The notes: generated by a model from the sequence alone, not told the origin. Positions 1 to 15,000 are shown, numbered from the stretch's first letter. The stretch is 64,000 bases of DNA from Luscinia megarhynchos (GCA_034336665.1 JAPFBE010000002.1:31351406-31415405); one strand, 5' to 3'. Made by a program: numbers and translations.

Positions 1-3000
1 AACATATTAATCTTCTTTTTAGAAATACAGATAAAACCTATTCACCAGCTACAAGTCCCCCTTTCCTCAAAGTTCCTGGAAGAAATAATGTCTGGATTAG
101 GAGTCAAGCATTTTTTTAATCTACCAAAGCAAAGCTTGTAATACCAACCCAGGCAAGGTTTGAATGCTGCTAATAAGCTAATCAGTGAATCTCCATTTCT
201 CCTGATCTTGATTTATTAAAACAATTGACATGAAGTTTCTGATTAATAAGTACTTGCTGAAATCTTCACTTTAATCAAGCCCACTTGTTTTTTTACTAAG
301 CTTGAACAAATGTTCTGATCACAGTCTGCTAACATACTTTTATTTAAAAAAACAACATAGAAGACTTAATTTTTGGTTACTATTGAAAAGATAACATTCA
401 TCTTAAACATGGTAACAATTTATTTTTACTAATCATGCTATGATATTTCTTTACCAATATTAAGAGTGATTAGAATTTAACCTATAGTGTTAAAAAACCC
501 CAGTTATTACAACCAGCCACATCCTGAAAATGGTCACAACCGTGAGACTGACAGTCAAATTGGGTTGTTTGGCTGAACTGCTCACTATTGCCAGATTGTT
601 AATCACCAATTTCCACAGCAGCAAGTTTTTTCTGGTGCTGTTAATGTCTCCCTTGATCCTTTCATAGGACTCTGGTTGTCTTTTAGGCATAATACTGTCT
701 TGTTAAACTATGCTTAACTATCTATAATGGCTGTTTCAAGCATTTTTTTCTTTCCATAATTTTTACAATGTGTTTAGGAATAGAACACAGCGCAGTGGAT
801 TAGAAAATGCATTTATGTCCAGCTTGGGTATTAATTGGGAGTCTCAATACCCTGTTTCACACCACAGATATCCCTTTAAATATTAGGCAGTCCTTTGCCT
901 AATCACCCTTTTACTCTGTGCTTGGGGGTATGGGGCTCAAAATACTTGCCTAAATGTAAACCTTTGGTCTGGACATTTGGGAAGCTGTCCCAAATCTGGA
1001 CATCTGGGAAGCTGAGGACTCTGGTCAGGGTTTGTGTGCTCATTTGTGATGAGGTGAAAGGAGAGAGTGCTGCTGTGCATTGAGACCCACAAGCAACATC
1101 TGTGAAGCCACTAAAGCAGGTCAAGTCTTATTTTCTGAGCTGAACTGACACACATTGTGCAGGCACATAGTTCTTCCCTCCCACCACCCAGAGCCACGTG
1201 GCTGCATCCAGAATGACAGGAGCAGCCCCCACTTGTACCTGCCCAGTGCCTGGCAGCACTTTGGATGAGTGATGTGCTGGGGACCACGCAGGAGCTGTGC
1301 AGGGCTGATGGCTGGCACTGAGAAGGGAAAATCATAGCTCCAGATGCTGTGGATATGGAGGCTCTGGAGAGCTGGCAGTTTGGGAGCAGGCACAGCAGTC
1401 CAGAGCAGCCAGCTGTAGAATAAAGACCAAGCAGAGTGGGTTGATGAGGTGAATCAAACTGCTTGTTAAATAATTAAGCTCCCCCAAGGAAGTACCTTTT
1501 AGTAAGAGGATGAAGAATGCTAATGTTTGGGGGTCTTTTCTGTGTTTGTTTTGATTTGTATTTTAACTGAGTTTTAGTGTTCTATATTTGTGCTACAAAT
1601 TAAGATGGCAAAATAAAACTTTTTAGGAATTTAAACAACCTAGATGCTTTCTGGGGAAATTTTGCCATAAAGCAAATTGTTAATAATACTGTAATGTGAT
1701 CATCATCATAATAATTAGACATAGTAGGCTATTTTTTAATATGCCTTGAATGTTTTATTATATATTGCTACAGCTCCCACTAAAAAAGGCATCCTTTCTT
1801 GAGAATTTAAAGTCTAAGGTTCTAGTCCTGTAATTTGCATTATATCAGTATCTCAATCTGTATGCAGTGCCAATGCAGTCAGTTGCATGGGAGCAGTCAG
1901 TCACAGGCTATGGTTTTCCTAGAGCAAAATAGAAAATTTCCTGGGAGGACATAGTGCTTGTGTTTTGTTTTGTTTTTTTAATTTAGCTAATATGTCTTAT
2001 TTTCTTGTAAAATTGAGGCAGCTTTCACTTTAGGAGTGCAGGACAGTGTAGGGCAGCTCTCATAACTCACTGTGATAGCCAAGTGAATAATGTTGTGATA
2101 AGTGTCTGTAAATCCCAAGTGGTTTCTGGGATATACTGTGCCTTTCCCTTAATACAGAAACAGTTATTTACAGCTAGCAACCACACTGAGTACAGAGAAA
2201 TGAGTAACTCACCAAAAGTGCCTGTAGCTTCTGCCCTCTGACTGGACAGACAGAAGCCCCTAAAATATTGATCTTACTAGTAGTTCAAAAACTGCCATTA
2301 GCAAATAATTGCCACAATTTAGTTGTACCAACTTTACTGCAGGATAAATGTCTAAGAGAAGTCATGTATTTTGTTTACTCACAGTGGTTAATGCTGTTGA
2401 AGGCCAGCACTCTGCATTGTTTCATGCTAACAGGCCAGTGGCAGTTGAATTTTGTCACGTGTGACCTGGTGTTTTATTTGTCAGTTTTTAAATTTGCCAT
2501 TGCACTTTGCCAGACTGTCACGCCAGCTTGACACCAGCTGAATGGATCCTCCCTTGGAAAGGACAAAGAGTGAGCCACTGAGGATGGTGTCTTTCAGGGC
2601 TTCCAGTGGCAGACAAAACCAAAGTAGTCCCTGTTCAGCAGTGGTGTTTATGGCCCAGCCTCATGGTCCTTCAGTTCACTCCCCTGTTTTCCTGCCTGTG
2701 TGAAAACTGTGCAGTCAAGTCCCACAAGAACCATGAGCACTTCCTTGGATACAGGGCACATATGCACAAGAAACTTTCTTTCCCAGCTGTCTAGTGAAAT
2801 AGTTTATGATGTGGAAGAATAAATTCTATTTATTGCTGCTGCTGTAGATAGCATCAATTACAATACCCCTTGGGAATCCTCATCTTTCATCACTCAGAAG
2901 TCCACCCTGTTTGCTTTTATTCTTATTTCTTTAAAAGAGATTACTTGGACATTCTTCTTTCTTCCCCCTTAGGAAAACTTGAGTAAATGGTATTTCCACC

Positions 3001-6000
3001 ATACTAAGCATCTCATGCAACTACCATGTGAAAATAAAAACTATTTTGTGGGATTTTCCACTAGCTCTGAATGTACGTAGCTTAAAACATAAGAATAAAA
3101 TGGGTGAATTATGTCTTCTCACAGAGATTTCTGTTAATCTATCATGTATTGTAAGTTTTTTTGCTGTTCTAGAGGCGTGTGAGATGCAGCAACATGTCTT
3201 ATTGACTCTTCTAACATTGGGTATCTTCAAAGATCTTCAAAACTGAATTGCTGCCAGTTAACCTAAATTAGGACTATGCTTTGAGGAAACTGATTCCCCA
3301 GCAAGCGTGGGTGTAGCCTGTTGAGGGATGGCAGTTCTTCCTCTCTGTCCATCTGCCACCTGCCTTAGCCCACAGTCTGCTTTATTTTCAGCTGGCAAGT
3401 AAGGAGCTTCAAAACTTAGATAGAAAAATAATCAAATGTATTTTGCAATAGGTAAGCCATTGAAGCAGCAATTTAGAAAAGGCCATCACATTGGTCATAA
3501 CAGCTTTAAAAGTGAAAAAAAAATTGTTTTCCTTGTGCTATTTAGAGGTGAGATAATAATTCCAGGGCAAGTTTACCTTCCAACATGACCAGTGAAAAGT
3601 ACTCAAAACAACATACATAGTAGCTTAAACTATGTGCATTCAAAAGAAAATAAAGAGTTAAGATGAGCATGATGTATGGTTAAACAGTTGGTTCCTCCAT
3701 GGTCTTCTCATACAAGTGTAGGTATAATACTGATCTGTTTCCTCTGAAAAATCTACTGCAACTTACTTGGTAGTACATGGTGACATGTTGTATCTCATTC
3801 TTTTTATGCACATAGATATGAACAAGGGATAAAAATATTCTTTCTTACATTGACTTTTTGCTCTCTTTCATAACTTGGAAGTTATTTGTACTGCTAAATA
3901 CGTAGGAGACAAGATCTGAGTACTACTTGTACCGTGCAATATTTTGCTTTCTTCTCTGACTGCTTTTCTCCTTGCCACGAATCAGTTCACCCAGTCTCAT
4001 TTGCTACCAAAATATCTCCTCTTCAGTGTGAGATAGCCAGAGTGCACTCTGTGTGGAGCAGCATGGGAGGAGCAGACTTTGACAGCACTTTAACACTGTA
4101 TGTAATGAAGAATCTGACTCGTTTGCAAAAACGATAAGGATATTTATTGTCTACGTTGGTGGTTAATGTTAATCACCTGAAAAGCATGTGCTTTTTACAT
4201 GTACTCATGCTGGTTTTACTCAGAGCTACAAAGGGAGCTGTAACCCACTTGCACCTGAGGCAATGCCCTCCAGGGGAGTTTCACTGAGGTCAGACTGAAT
4301 TCTGATCCCAGCTCTGCTGCCCACCTGCATCACTGCTGTCAGAATACCCTGCTCTGGATTTCCTCTCCATTTGTCAAGTAATATTAATTGCAGTCATATT
4401 TTCTTTCCTGCTATGAGGATTAGAAGGGTGAAGCTAAGCCTGTCAGTGAGTGACTTGGCTAGCATGTTGTTAAGAAACTATTTTGATGGTTTTGTGGCAG
4501 TCTTCTCTAGAAACACACGGTGAGGTAGGCACGTCCCTGATCTCCCATTCTGCCCTTCTATAAGGACATAATCTCATTGGCTAATCCATGTTGCTGCTTC
4601 TTTGCATTTCACTTGCAGTATTTTGCAGAGGATCAAGGATCCTTGATCAAGGATCAAGAACATTGATCGTGTCATCAATGCCTAAACAGAGGAGCAGCAC
4701 AGCTATCTTCCTTATTGTCTACAAATAACATGTGAAATAAAGAACAGACAGTGATCGTCCCACAAGCATTCTGTTACCCTCTAAAGGCTTTCCATTTTAA
4801 AATATCCCACCCGAGTGACTCCAAGTATTGTTTGTTTCCCCTCTTCCCCCCCCCCCATAAGTTTATTCCTTGATGCTGCTCTCAGATTTCTACTAGACTT
4901 TTCTTTGTCACTTCCCCTTATAACCTCACTTGGGATTCTTTTCTTTTGCAGTTAAGGGATTCTCTGACCCCATTAACATAATCACAGTGGTGCCAGTTAC
5001 CTGAATAACACTGTGCTGAATCTGAAACACAGAGCTACAAAGATACTGTGCTCTGACACTGCTACAAAGACACTACCAGCTAAAAGCAAGAACTTCCACG
5101 CATAGCTTGGAATGTTGTCACCCTGTTGGTAGGTCATGAGGTACCATGAACTCCAGGCTATCATCTGCCTGAGGACAGAGATAAATTATAGTATTGAGCT
5201 AAATTGCACTTACCAGTTTCTAGCACTGGAGTTTCCACAGCCTCTTTGACTTCAGTTTATTCTGGATCCATTTTGTTTTTGAAAGACAGTGTTCAGTCTA
5301 GGCATATATCTCCTGCAGAGGTCTTAAAAATGTTCAACAGAATACAAGAAGTATTTGAAGGATTGCTTGTCAGTCTTGTTCACTCGTGTCCAATTTACAT
5401 GTTCCTGTATTGCACAGCAGTCTGCCACAGGCTTCAGTGTTCAGTTCATGGTCCACTGTAAACCCCAGAAACTGCTCTCCAACACTTCCTAACTATTTGG
5501 TCCTGATTTGTACTCCTGAAATTGGTTATTCCTGCCTAAGGGCAGTGTTTTTTTACTTGTCTTGACAAAATTTTGTCTTTTTTTTTTTTTTTTTGCTGTC
5601 CATTCCTCCAGTTTCTCAACTTCAAATTCTGCCTCCAGTATATTTGTGGGAAGGAGGAAAAACCAGTAATATAATGAATAGGGTAACACTAGCCTCACAT
5701 CCTTAGGAAAATGGTAAAAATTTCAACAAGAAGAGAATTCAAGACTTGGCATGTTGCGCTGACTGTTCTATATTGGCAGCAGGAGGGAAAAGTAGGGACT
5801 ACAAACTTCATCCAAAAGTTGTGTACTCCACTACAACCAGTCATAGCTGAATCCTATTTGTTCTTGGTTGCCTGTACAGCTCAAAGCTGTCCCAAGGATC
5901 TTGTAACATGAGAACTTGGTGGGTTGCACCCAGATATGCTCCAGCATCTGCTGTTAGCATGTGTCTCTTCCCAGTGATTTGAACTATAAAGCCAGGGCTG

Positions 6001-9000
6001 CTGTAAGCTGAGTGCATTTCTGCTTTGCTAGATCAGGGCCTTAATCTTTGGATGAAGTGTGCACACAGGAATACAAGTAAGATGAGCTGCAAACAGACTT
6101 TCCTACCTTCTAGTAAGGAGGACAAACCAAGCATTTCTTGTTTTCACACCTGTGCTGACAGGTCACTGTAGTATGTTACAAAAGTTCACTATTGACGCTT
6201 GAACAGAAAAGCATGCTTTTCATAAAGGTGCTCATGGTAAACTTGAAGAATAAGGAGGCTATACTTTTTAGCCTTGCTTTTAGCAGAAACATTGTGTCAT
6301 TTACAGATATATTTGTATATTTGATAATGATTCCAGTATTTAGCAGCAGCTATTTTTGCCTGTTTGTTCGGAAGCCTCTAATGGCTTAGTCCAGTTGAGC
6401 TCATTTCATAGCTTTCCCTATCTGTGGGGCCATCTGTTATCCACTCACTTTTTTTTTCTTTCCCTGATTGGTTTCACACAGGCCTTTTAGTTCATTTCAA
6501 TTAGGGTAGTTTGGAGAAAATCATACTATAATCTGCAGATGTGTCGTGTGTGTTGTCCCAGTCCCACCCTGATATTCTTCACACAATTAGATGGAAAACA
6601 TTCCATGATGGAGAATGTTATTGAATTTACCAGGCTTGGTGGAAAAAGACTCTGTGGGGATTTTCTCCAAAGCTGGAGGATTTCTGCAGGTAAGCCTATA
6701 AAATCTGCAGAAGACAGTAATGAAAAAAATCTAAAAATAGAAAAATTAATAGAAAAAAAAAGCTAAAAATGTTGATACTTTCTTTAATCATACTGTTGAC
6801 CTTTTATGTATGTCTGTGCATATTTTCATGCATATACATATATGTATATATAAACACTGTTGACCTTTCAAATCTATACATAAATAATATATAACTTATA
6901 AATATACATTATATGTGTGTGTGCAATATAAAAATATCTATCTCACTTCCTTGGGGATTTTTTCTTTAGTTTAAAAATTTCTGGCTTCCAATTTATCCAG
7001 GTCATGAGCGAGGCTGGAGAAGTATAAGGGGAATGAAGAGATATTAGAAAATTGCTAGAAGCCTCTTGAAATATATCTCCAGACAGATGAACCTGAAGGC
7101 CTCTTTTGCTTCTGGAAATTGTGTTGTGGGTTGGGTTTTTTTATATATAATTTCAGACTCTGAGCAAAAGTTAGAGAATGGTAGAATGGGGAATTGCTGC
7201 AGTGGGGGGGATTTTGGAAGCAATAGTTCAGAAGCAGAAGGGCAATGTCAAGCTGGAGGAACCCTGTCTCTCTTCCCCTGTCGTTTTGTCATAATGAACA
7301 GAATGCTAAGGAATTCCCTGAGTTTTAAACAATTCTCATTTCGGATTGGGGCGGGCAGCCATCAAGGAATAGTGGACAAAATTTTAGTATCATCTGTCTC
7401 ATTGCAACAGTGTTGCAATAGGCCACACCTTTGAGAAGCATAGGAGCAATTAATTTGACATGTTATCTTTCAAAGCACAAGCTCCTCTTGCTGGCTGCAG
7501 GCAACAGAGGTTTTGCACAACTGCTCATGGCACGTTACTGCTGAGAGCTTTGTCTGAGTGCACTAGCTCTGCCTGTCTTGTGGTGCCTTCAGTCTGAGCT
7601 TGGCACAAGCTGAAATTTTCTTGGTTTATATTTTTATTTTATAGCCCCAGGGAGGAAAAATGCAGGTAACATGTCAGCCTGGAAGCCCTTCCACTTTGGC
7701 TGGGAGCAGAGCACGGCACGGCTTGGGTTGGCAGGGGGCTCAGGAGAGTTGCTCTGTCTCCCGTCACCCTCCTGCAGATGGATCCCAGGTACAGCCCGCA
7801 GCCCTGTCCTGCTGTCCTTGCCGCTCCTGGAGCCGGATGTGAGCCCCCGAACAGTGCAGAATGAGAGAGAACGGAGCTGCTGAGGGAGACGGAAGGTTCA
7901 CAGGTATCAGGCAATGGGAGGAGACCTTCCAGTCCTCAAAGTGTGGAACCCAGCAACCACTTGACTCCTCACACATCACACAGCTGTCACCACAAACCAA
8001 TGTGAACAGAGCAGGGTCCAGCAGGGGTTATGGCCAAAGCCTAAGAGCTGTCCTCGGGAATTGCGGATTGATCTGGCATGGAGGAAAGGCTTGTCACCTG
8101 AGGCATTTTGATTACTGGGATTATTCATATTTTCACTAAACATTGAGTGTGCCATCAGGAACAGTGCAGTTCTTGGTTTAACAAGAAAACAACAGCACAT
8201 TGAAGTTAGCAAAAGTAGACATTTTTGCAGGTTTGCAAGGTTTGTCCCAAAATTCTGAGAAATAATCCGAGTGCTTTTTTTGCTTTTCAAATTAAAAACT
8301 CTTTAAAATAAAGAGCTGATTTCCATGAGCAAGGTACTCAGCTGATACAGATTCATATAGCTGTGAGATAAAAGCCCGCTCTAGGAGCTAAGGAAAGGCT
8401 TCGTGCAGCCGCTCCATTACTGAAGTATCACCGCGTCCGTGCTGCTGTGCCAGCCCCGGCAGCGAGGCGGCAGATCCCTGCTGCCTGCAGCAGGCGTGGA
8501 TGTGGCAAGGAAGAGCCAGGGTCGCAAGGCAAAGCTGTGGGCTGTGTGGGGACAGGGAGCCCCTCCGTGCTCCCGGTGCGGCCGGTGTGCGCGACTTCGC
8601 TGCTTTCCACAGCTCCACCTGGTGTCGGGCCGCGGCAGGGAAGAGCTTCCAGAGCTGCTCCTATCCAAAACCCCCGCTGCCCTTCTCTCTGTGCTGAACA
8701 AAACTGCTTCCCTGGGTGCTGGTGAATACCCACCGCCTCCTGCCTGCGGTGGTTCTGCCCCTTGCCTTGGCACCTGACACCTTTCAGCTTTGCAGCTGCC
8801 CTACTGGAGAGTGGATTTCTAAGAAAGGATCGGTTGGCATTTGGCTCTTTTATGCCAAGTATCACTTACTGGGATAAACTGGTGATGGCCTTCTCAATTA
8901 TCAGTGTGACCAGGCTGTGAGCAGTGGCAAACCCCAGGTGCCACCTGGAGTGTGCTTCTGCACTGCTGGCTCATGTGGTAAAACAAACGCACCAATGCAG

Positions 9001-12000
9001 CTGATGAGGCTTGCTTTCTGTGGGCAAGTGCAGTCACAGCTAAAGGCTTTTTTAGTAACTGTGTGTTCACAATTGCTGCCCTGCTGCCCCTGCAGATCCC
9101 AGGCTGAGATAGCAGGTAGTGGGAGCTTTCCGAATCCCACTCTGCAGCTCCTGCCTGGGCGACTGCACCTGAGCAACCCCATGAGGAGCCAGGGGGAACC
9201 CCAGGTCTCAGGGAATGGCATGCTGAATCTTCAGCTCTGGGGTACATGTCTGCAACCAAAATATAAAGCCTGGTTTGGAGGATGTTGCTTTTTTTATTGG
9301 TACACAGTAGCTGTTGGTTTTTTTCCTAATACTGAGTGAGGAGCTGTCAGAGCAGAGATGATGCTACTATACCTTGCACTAGTATCTGTTTCTAAATCAG
9401 TGTTTCTATCCAACTCCTCATCTGGTTCCCTATGTAACCACCTGCAGTCAGGGAAGGGAAAGACTGAGCTGAGGTATTCTGACTTTCCTGGCTGCATCTC
9501 CATTCCTGGAAGATGTGTAAATATCCTTCCTCTCTCTCTTTAGCAGACAGGTTTAGGGTGGGAGGTATGGCTCATAGAACAGCCTCAAATCCCCCATGGT
9601 TGCCCCCCAGAGGCAACCATGAAGATCTTCAGAGGGAGCCCTTTCAGCTGTAGGCTCCTGCTTATCCTGTTTCTAATCATGGCTGTACCCATTAAGACTC
9701 TGCTGCCGGAGCCAGGAATAGACCAGAGTAATCCTGGTGCCCAGCATCCTCACAGAGAGTTTTGTAATTCACAGCCATGTGTGTGTCATCTTAGCTCATT
9801 CTGCCAGGCATTGCCTTGTGCAATATGTACAGGTACGATCTGCTGCCCACCCACCAAGGCAGTGTTCTCCATGAGTGCTGTAGGTGTGAGAGGCAGATCT
9901 GCTTGTCGGCTCTCAGCTACAGACAGAGCTTTTCCTACACTGAAGTTTGCAGCTTAAACCATGTAGCTTTCAACAGCTCTTTTTACGCAGCTTATGACTC
10001 TGTGTGTGTATTAGGTGGACTCTGGATTGATTATTGACCTGCTTTGGCTTTGCTAACAGCTTTTTGCTGATGGGAGTTGAGCTGTTTGCCTCCTATGTAA
10101 GATGTCTTATTAGCACTTCTATACTGCTTCTGCTCTGGTGGGCGAGAGATAGATCGGAGGCGAGACACTTCACTGCACAGTTGTTTGATAGGCACGGAGA
10201 ACAACACGTGCAAAGCTCTGCCTGAAAGTCTGGGAAGTGGAATAAACAAAGTGCTCAAAGAAAATAACCTAATTGTTCATGCACACTTGCAGGAAGTATG
10301 TGCCAGGCTGCTGTGTGCACTGGGATGGAAGATGCACCTTGAGAAGTGGGTGAGGGTGGGTGCTTTTCCTTTGCACTGCAGCCAGGCTGCTGTTTGCCTT
10401 GCAAGGCTGAGCCTTGAGACAAAGTGTGTGCTGGGGACAGGCAGCAGGAAGGGTCAGATCTGCAGACACACTGAGCAAAATGGTTTTCAGTGAAGGTTCT
10501 GGGTACCAGTGAACAGAATCAGAAAGACCTGGGCTTGTGCAGCTTCTGACATAATGGGTGGGGATGCCTGCAAAACCACAGGTCTGACTGGGGAGGAAAT
10601 GGGGGAAAGCTTGCAAAGAAGTAACAGGATGGAAAGAAGCCTGCATCAGTGTCTGTGGTGAGTGCAGTACCTTAACTGCATAACTGTAATGATTTGTGTG
10701 TCTACAGAGTCAAGAGAAACTGGCCAAGGAGTAGAATTTGACATTGTAATTGAAGCATTCACAAATGCTTGAGGACCATTTCTGATCACAAGCAAGCAGC
10801 ACTTCTGCTTTGTGTCTCAGACAACAGGTTGAGATGAGCTCAGCAAATATGGTGATCTTGAATTATGAGTCCCTGTGAGAGCTAAAGCCACCATGTGTTC
10901 TCCCCATTGGCAATTAATGAGCAGGATCTGTTTCTCCCCTGCACTTGCTTTCTCCTCCCTGCCCCCATGCACTTGGGAAGCTGCAGTGTGTGACCATTGG
11001 AGCATATGCCAATCTCTTCAAAGATTCTCTGTAATCCCCTATGCTAATCCTCCTAGAAGAGGAAGGATGCTTGTAGGCAGTACTTGCAATCCACACCCAG
11101 AATATTAAGCCTGTTATAACACCTGGCCTGTCCTTGCATCTGCTGACTCCTTTCCAAGGAAATCGTTGTGCATAAATTCCTCCTTCCTGTGGACTTACTT
11201 TGAAATGTTGCTTCAGGTAAAAGTAATATTGTTTGTTTCACATATGATTGAGAAGAAATGGCAGCATCCAGGGACAGCTATTGCGCTTACAGTGCTGAAC
11301 GTGAGAGGCCACATTTTTGGCTGCAAGTCTGTAAATGCAGCAAAAGTAGGTGGCTTGATCCATGTGTCCAAACATTGACCAACAGCCTCATGCCAAGAAT
11401 CCCCTTAAGGGATCCACTGCGGCCCCAACAGAGCAGATGAAGTTCCCTGGACCAGTGCAAAATGAGGTACATTTAAGACATGCCCATATGATAAATGCAA
11501 GGGGAACTTGAGCACAGCTGAAACATGCAGTTGGCACAGAACTTCTGTGTTGCTCTAAAGCTTTCCAAGTAGAGCAAGTGCTGAGAGTGTGGCAATGTCT
11601 GTGCTGTTTCAGCTCCCTTGTGCAGCATTTCAAGCAGACATCAATTATAAATCAATGGCATGTTTTTAAAAGAAAACCACGGGCTCTTCTGTGCTTCCTG
11701 GCAAAGAACACAAGGAGCCCCTGTGCTGGAAGGTTCTCCACATCCGTGGCAAGCAGGGTACTGGCACAGCTAAGCAAAAGCAGGGGCCAAGTCACCTGTC
11801 AGAATTTGTCACTTTCCACAGTTATGGACACATTTTAGTTTAGCTAGTTTCCTTCTCAGCAGTATTTGACAAAAGGTGTGGTAGAGGCTCTCGTTCTTCA
11901 CAAGGATTATGTTTAACCACAACAGGTGTTAATGAAAAACTGATTAAATAAATAATGATGCCCACCAGACCATTACCAACCAAGGAGGAAAAGGGAGAAA

Positions 12001-15000
12001 CCTTGGCTCCAAGCAGGTGGCAGGTACTGCCTTGTTGGAAAGCTCACAGCAAGGGAAGGGCAGAGAAGGGAGCAGGCAAAGAATCAAGGGCTGCAGTGCA
12101 AAAACTGTGAAGGGCTTAAAGAGAAAAAACCATGAGGGTTGCAAAACATACATGTTAAAACTTGAGTGTGCAAGAGGGCATTTGATTTACTTCTGGTTGT
12201 TTAACAGTGAACTCCCAGCTCCATCAAGTGAGAACACCATACTTTATCTTCAAAGATGAGGATGATACCAGCCCGATTAAACTGATCTAAATGTGATTAA
12301 TCCATGAGAGATCACAGAGAGATACAGAGAGAAGAATCAATAAAGCATTAATAGATGCTAGAGTTGCTGCCTGTAAATCAATTTGGAATTGTCCAGTGCA
12401 CTGCAGTTCATAAAATACACCGCAGGCTGTAATTGTGAACTGGACTAAGTTACAAAGGAATAAACATCCAGGAGCTAAGGAGCTGCAGCAGGCTCTGAGT
12501 GGTACATAGCTGAAGGAATAAATCAGCTGCACTGCCCCTGCAGAGAAAGCAGTGAGGTCTGAGCATTCTCTGAGTTCTCTGGTTGCCATCAGCACCTGTA
12601 CTGCTCCACACTGGCACTTCAGGATGAGCTGGAGTGCAACAAAATTAGAACCTGGACATCAAAAGATGAAAATTAAACTCTTGTCAGTGGTCTGGTAAAG
12701 GGAATTTTATGCCTATGGCATAAAGGATACTTCTATAAATGAATTCTTACATGTTAGAGAAGCTCACCTCATGTCCCTACAGATAACAAAACTGGTTCAG
12801 CTGAATTGAGGCTAGATTTTGAATGTAGCATCTTTGCTGAAGTCTAAGGTAGAAGAGAGTAAAAACAACACTGACCAAAAAGAATGAAATTCAAGTGTCT
12901 GTGTGCCCCATCTTCACCAAATCTCTCTCATTTTTTCAGAGTGACACTGATGCTATCAGCCTGGATATCACAACTCCTTCCCTAGAGAAAATGGAGGTTG
13001 ACATGCTCCAGGGGCAAGGGAGAAGAGGTGGCAACTGCCAGAGGGATCTGCATAGCATATGGGAGAGTCATTCCCTGCTGCAGGAGAGACTGTGGTCTGC
13101 CAGGTGCTGGCTGCTTACTCCATACCCTTCACAAGGATGCAGCGATCTTGCAACTTCACCAAAAATGTTGGGGTGGAACCAGCAAAAACCTATCACAGTT
13201 GGAGTTCAAAACCTGTCTTTTCTATTTCTCAGGCCTTCATGGGCTGTCAATCCACAAACCAGGCTGCTTTTATGTTGGCTTTTGGGTAGCCCCAAAAGGT
13301 TTCTATTCATTCTACAGCTTGTTTTGCCTTGCTCCATGGCCCTTTTCCCACCCTGAAATGTGCATGCTGAATGTGATAAGGACTGAGAAAACTGTTACAA
13401 AGCTTATTTTATTTCCCTTTACCCAAAGTATGTTTTAAAAAATTAATACATTGAGCTTTCACATTTTTTCCCTTGTTTCCAGGGGGAACCGTGAACACAA
13501 TAAACCTGTAAGTAGTACTTTGAATCTAAGGAATAGAATGAATGCTAAATATGAAAAATGTATTTCTTTCATGTTAAAGAATTCAGTATACTTCTAAATA
13601 AATATTTGGTTGCAGAAAGTCTGCAATGTTTTGTTAGTAGGGGAGGAAAAAACTAAAACAACCCATGGGATGCTCCTCCCTGTGTCAGGAGTGAGTGTGG
13701 GGAAGGGGTCTGCTGCTCAGGATGGGCCTCCCTCTCCTCTTGCACACCCATTAGGAAGGTTTGGACCTTAAGAGCAGTGTGATTTCAGTATGGCTCCAAC
13801 CTGGCACTTGGTACCTTGGAGGTACCAAGTGACTTTGTTGGGTTGGAATCATTCAAGGTTAAGCTTTGTGCCCCAGAGTATGGTCCTAAAGTAGGTGGTT
13901 CCTGATGTGCCAACAGATGGAGTATCTAGCAATATAAATTCCATCAGGAGGAAAACACAAGGTGATACATTAAAGGAGTTCTCCAGAAGTGTTTTATGTT
14001 GGTTTAATGTATACACCAATTCCCTGTTGTACCTTCTGCTTGTCCTGCAGTTTAGGACTGTTCTGCTGCCCTCTGACAATATTCGGGGCTGATTTCCACA
14101 AATACTTTTGCCATAGATCAACGTTGTCCAGCAAGAGCATCTATAAAAGAAACATGCTTTTTGGCATGAATTGCAGCTCTGCAAAGGCACCATAGGACCA
14201 TATTTAAGTACCCCTGTTGCAGGGTGCTCCAGCCAGGCAGCATTCCTGCCTGGGGAAATGCAGCTGTGGAATTTCCTCTCCCTGTCTCAGAAGGACCATG
14301 AGACTGAGTGTCTTAAATTCATATTATTAACCACAGTGTTTGATGACAAAGGCTGTTGGGCAGCAGCAGCACAGTGCTGGGTGCAGACGAGGGTGTGCCA
14401 CAGACTGGAGACAACAGCTGGGAAAGAGTTTTAGCTGAAAGACTGTGACAATCCCACTCTTGCTTGATGGGAAGCCAACCTAAGTGTGATTTTTGCCTGG
14501 AAGGAAAAGTGGTGCTACGAACTTTTGTAAGCTGATGATCTTTGCCTCCCATCTAGTCAGTTTGCTCCTAGAAAGTCTGTAGCCACATGATTGTTCCATG
14601 ATAACAGGAACTGGGGTTTTCTAGAGGAAAAGAAATCCCTAAGATAATTTTGAATCATTCAAAATATTGTTGTTAAGCAGAACAAAACATCTATCCTAAT
14701 TCTTATCAGAACGAAATCAAATTTTTGTTTAATCTTTAGTCTTAAAAAAATCTGCTTGGATACTTTGTTGAACTTTCATAAATTTGAAGAAGTGTTTTCC
14801 AGCAGAGATAGTCAAAACAGTTTTGCACAGCTTTTTTTAGTACTCTGTTGACAAAATGTGCTAATGCTAGTGAAGTGTACTTCAGTACAGCATAGATGAA
14901 AATGCAAGGGCAGCTGGAAGTCTTCACAACACGTATTTTGTATCATGTGATGTCAAAGATCCCTAGACAAACGTAGCTAGAGACACCGAATATCTCAGAG

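Noticed and set aside
7066..7434. 122-codon + strand frame
   Set aside because: No recognised motif beyond chance hydrophobic runs. It lies in ordinary intergenic sequence.
8388..8865. Overlapping frames of 60-145 codons on both strands in the orphan CpG patch
   Set aside because: Open on both strands simultaneously, no recognisable domain, expected from base composition.
12895..13438. Two overlapping + strand frames of about 150 codons
   Set aside because: Both lack family resemblance, no supporting splice or promoter context is seen, and two different frames are open over the same DNA.
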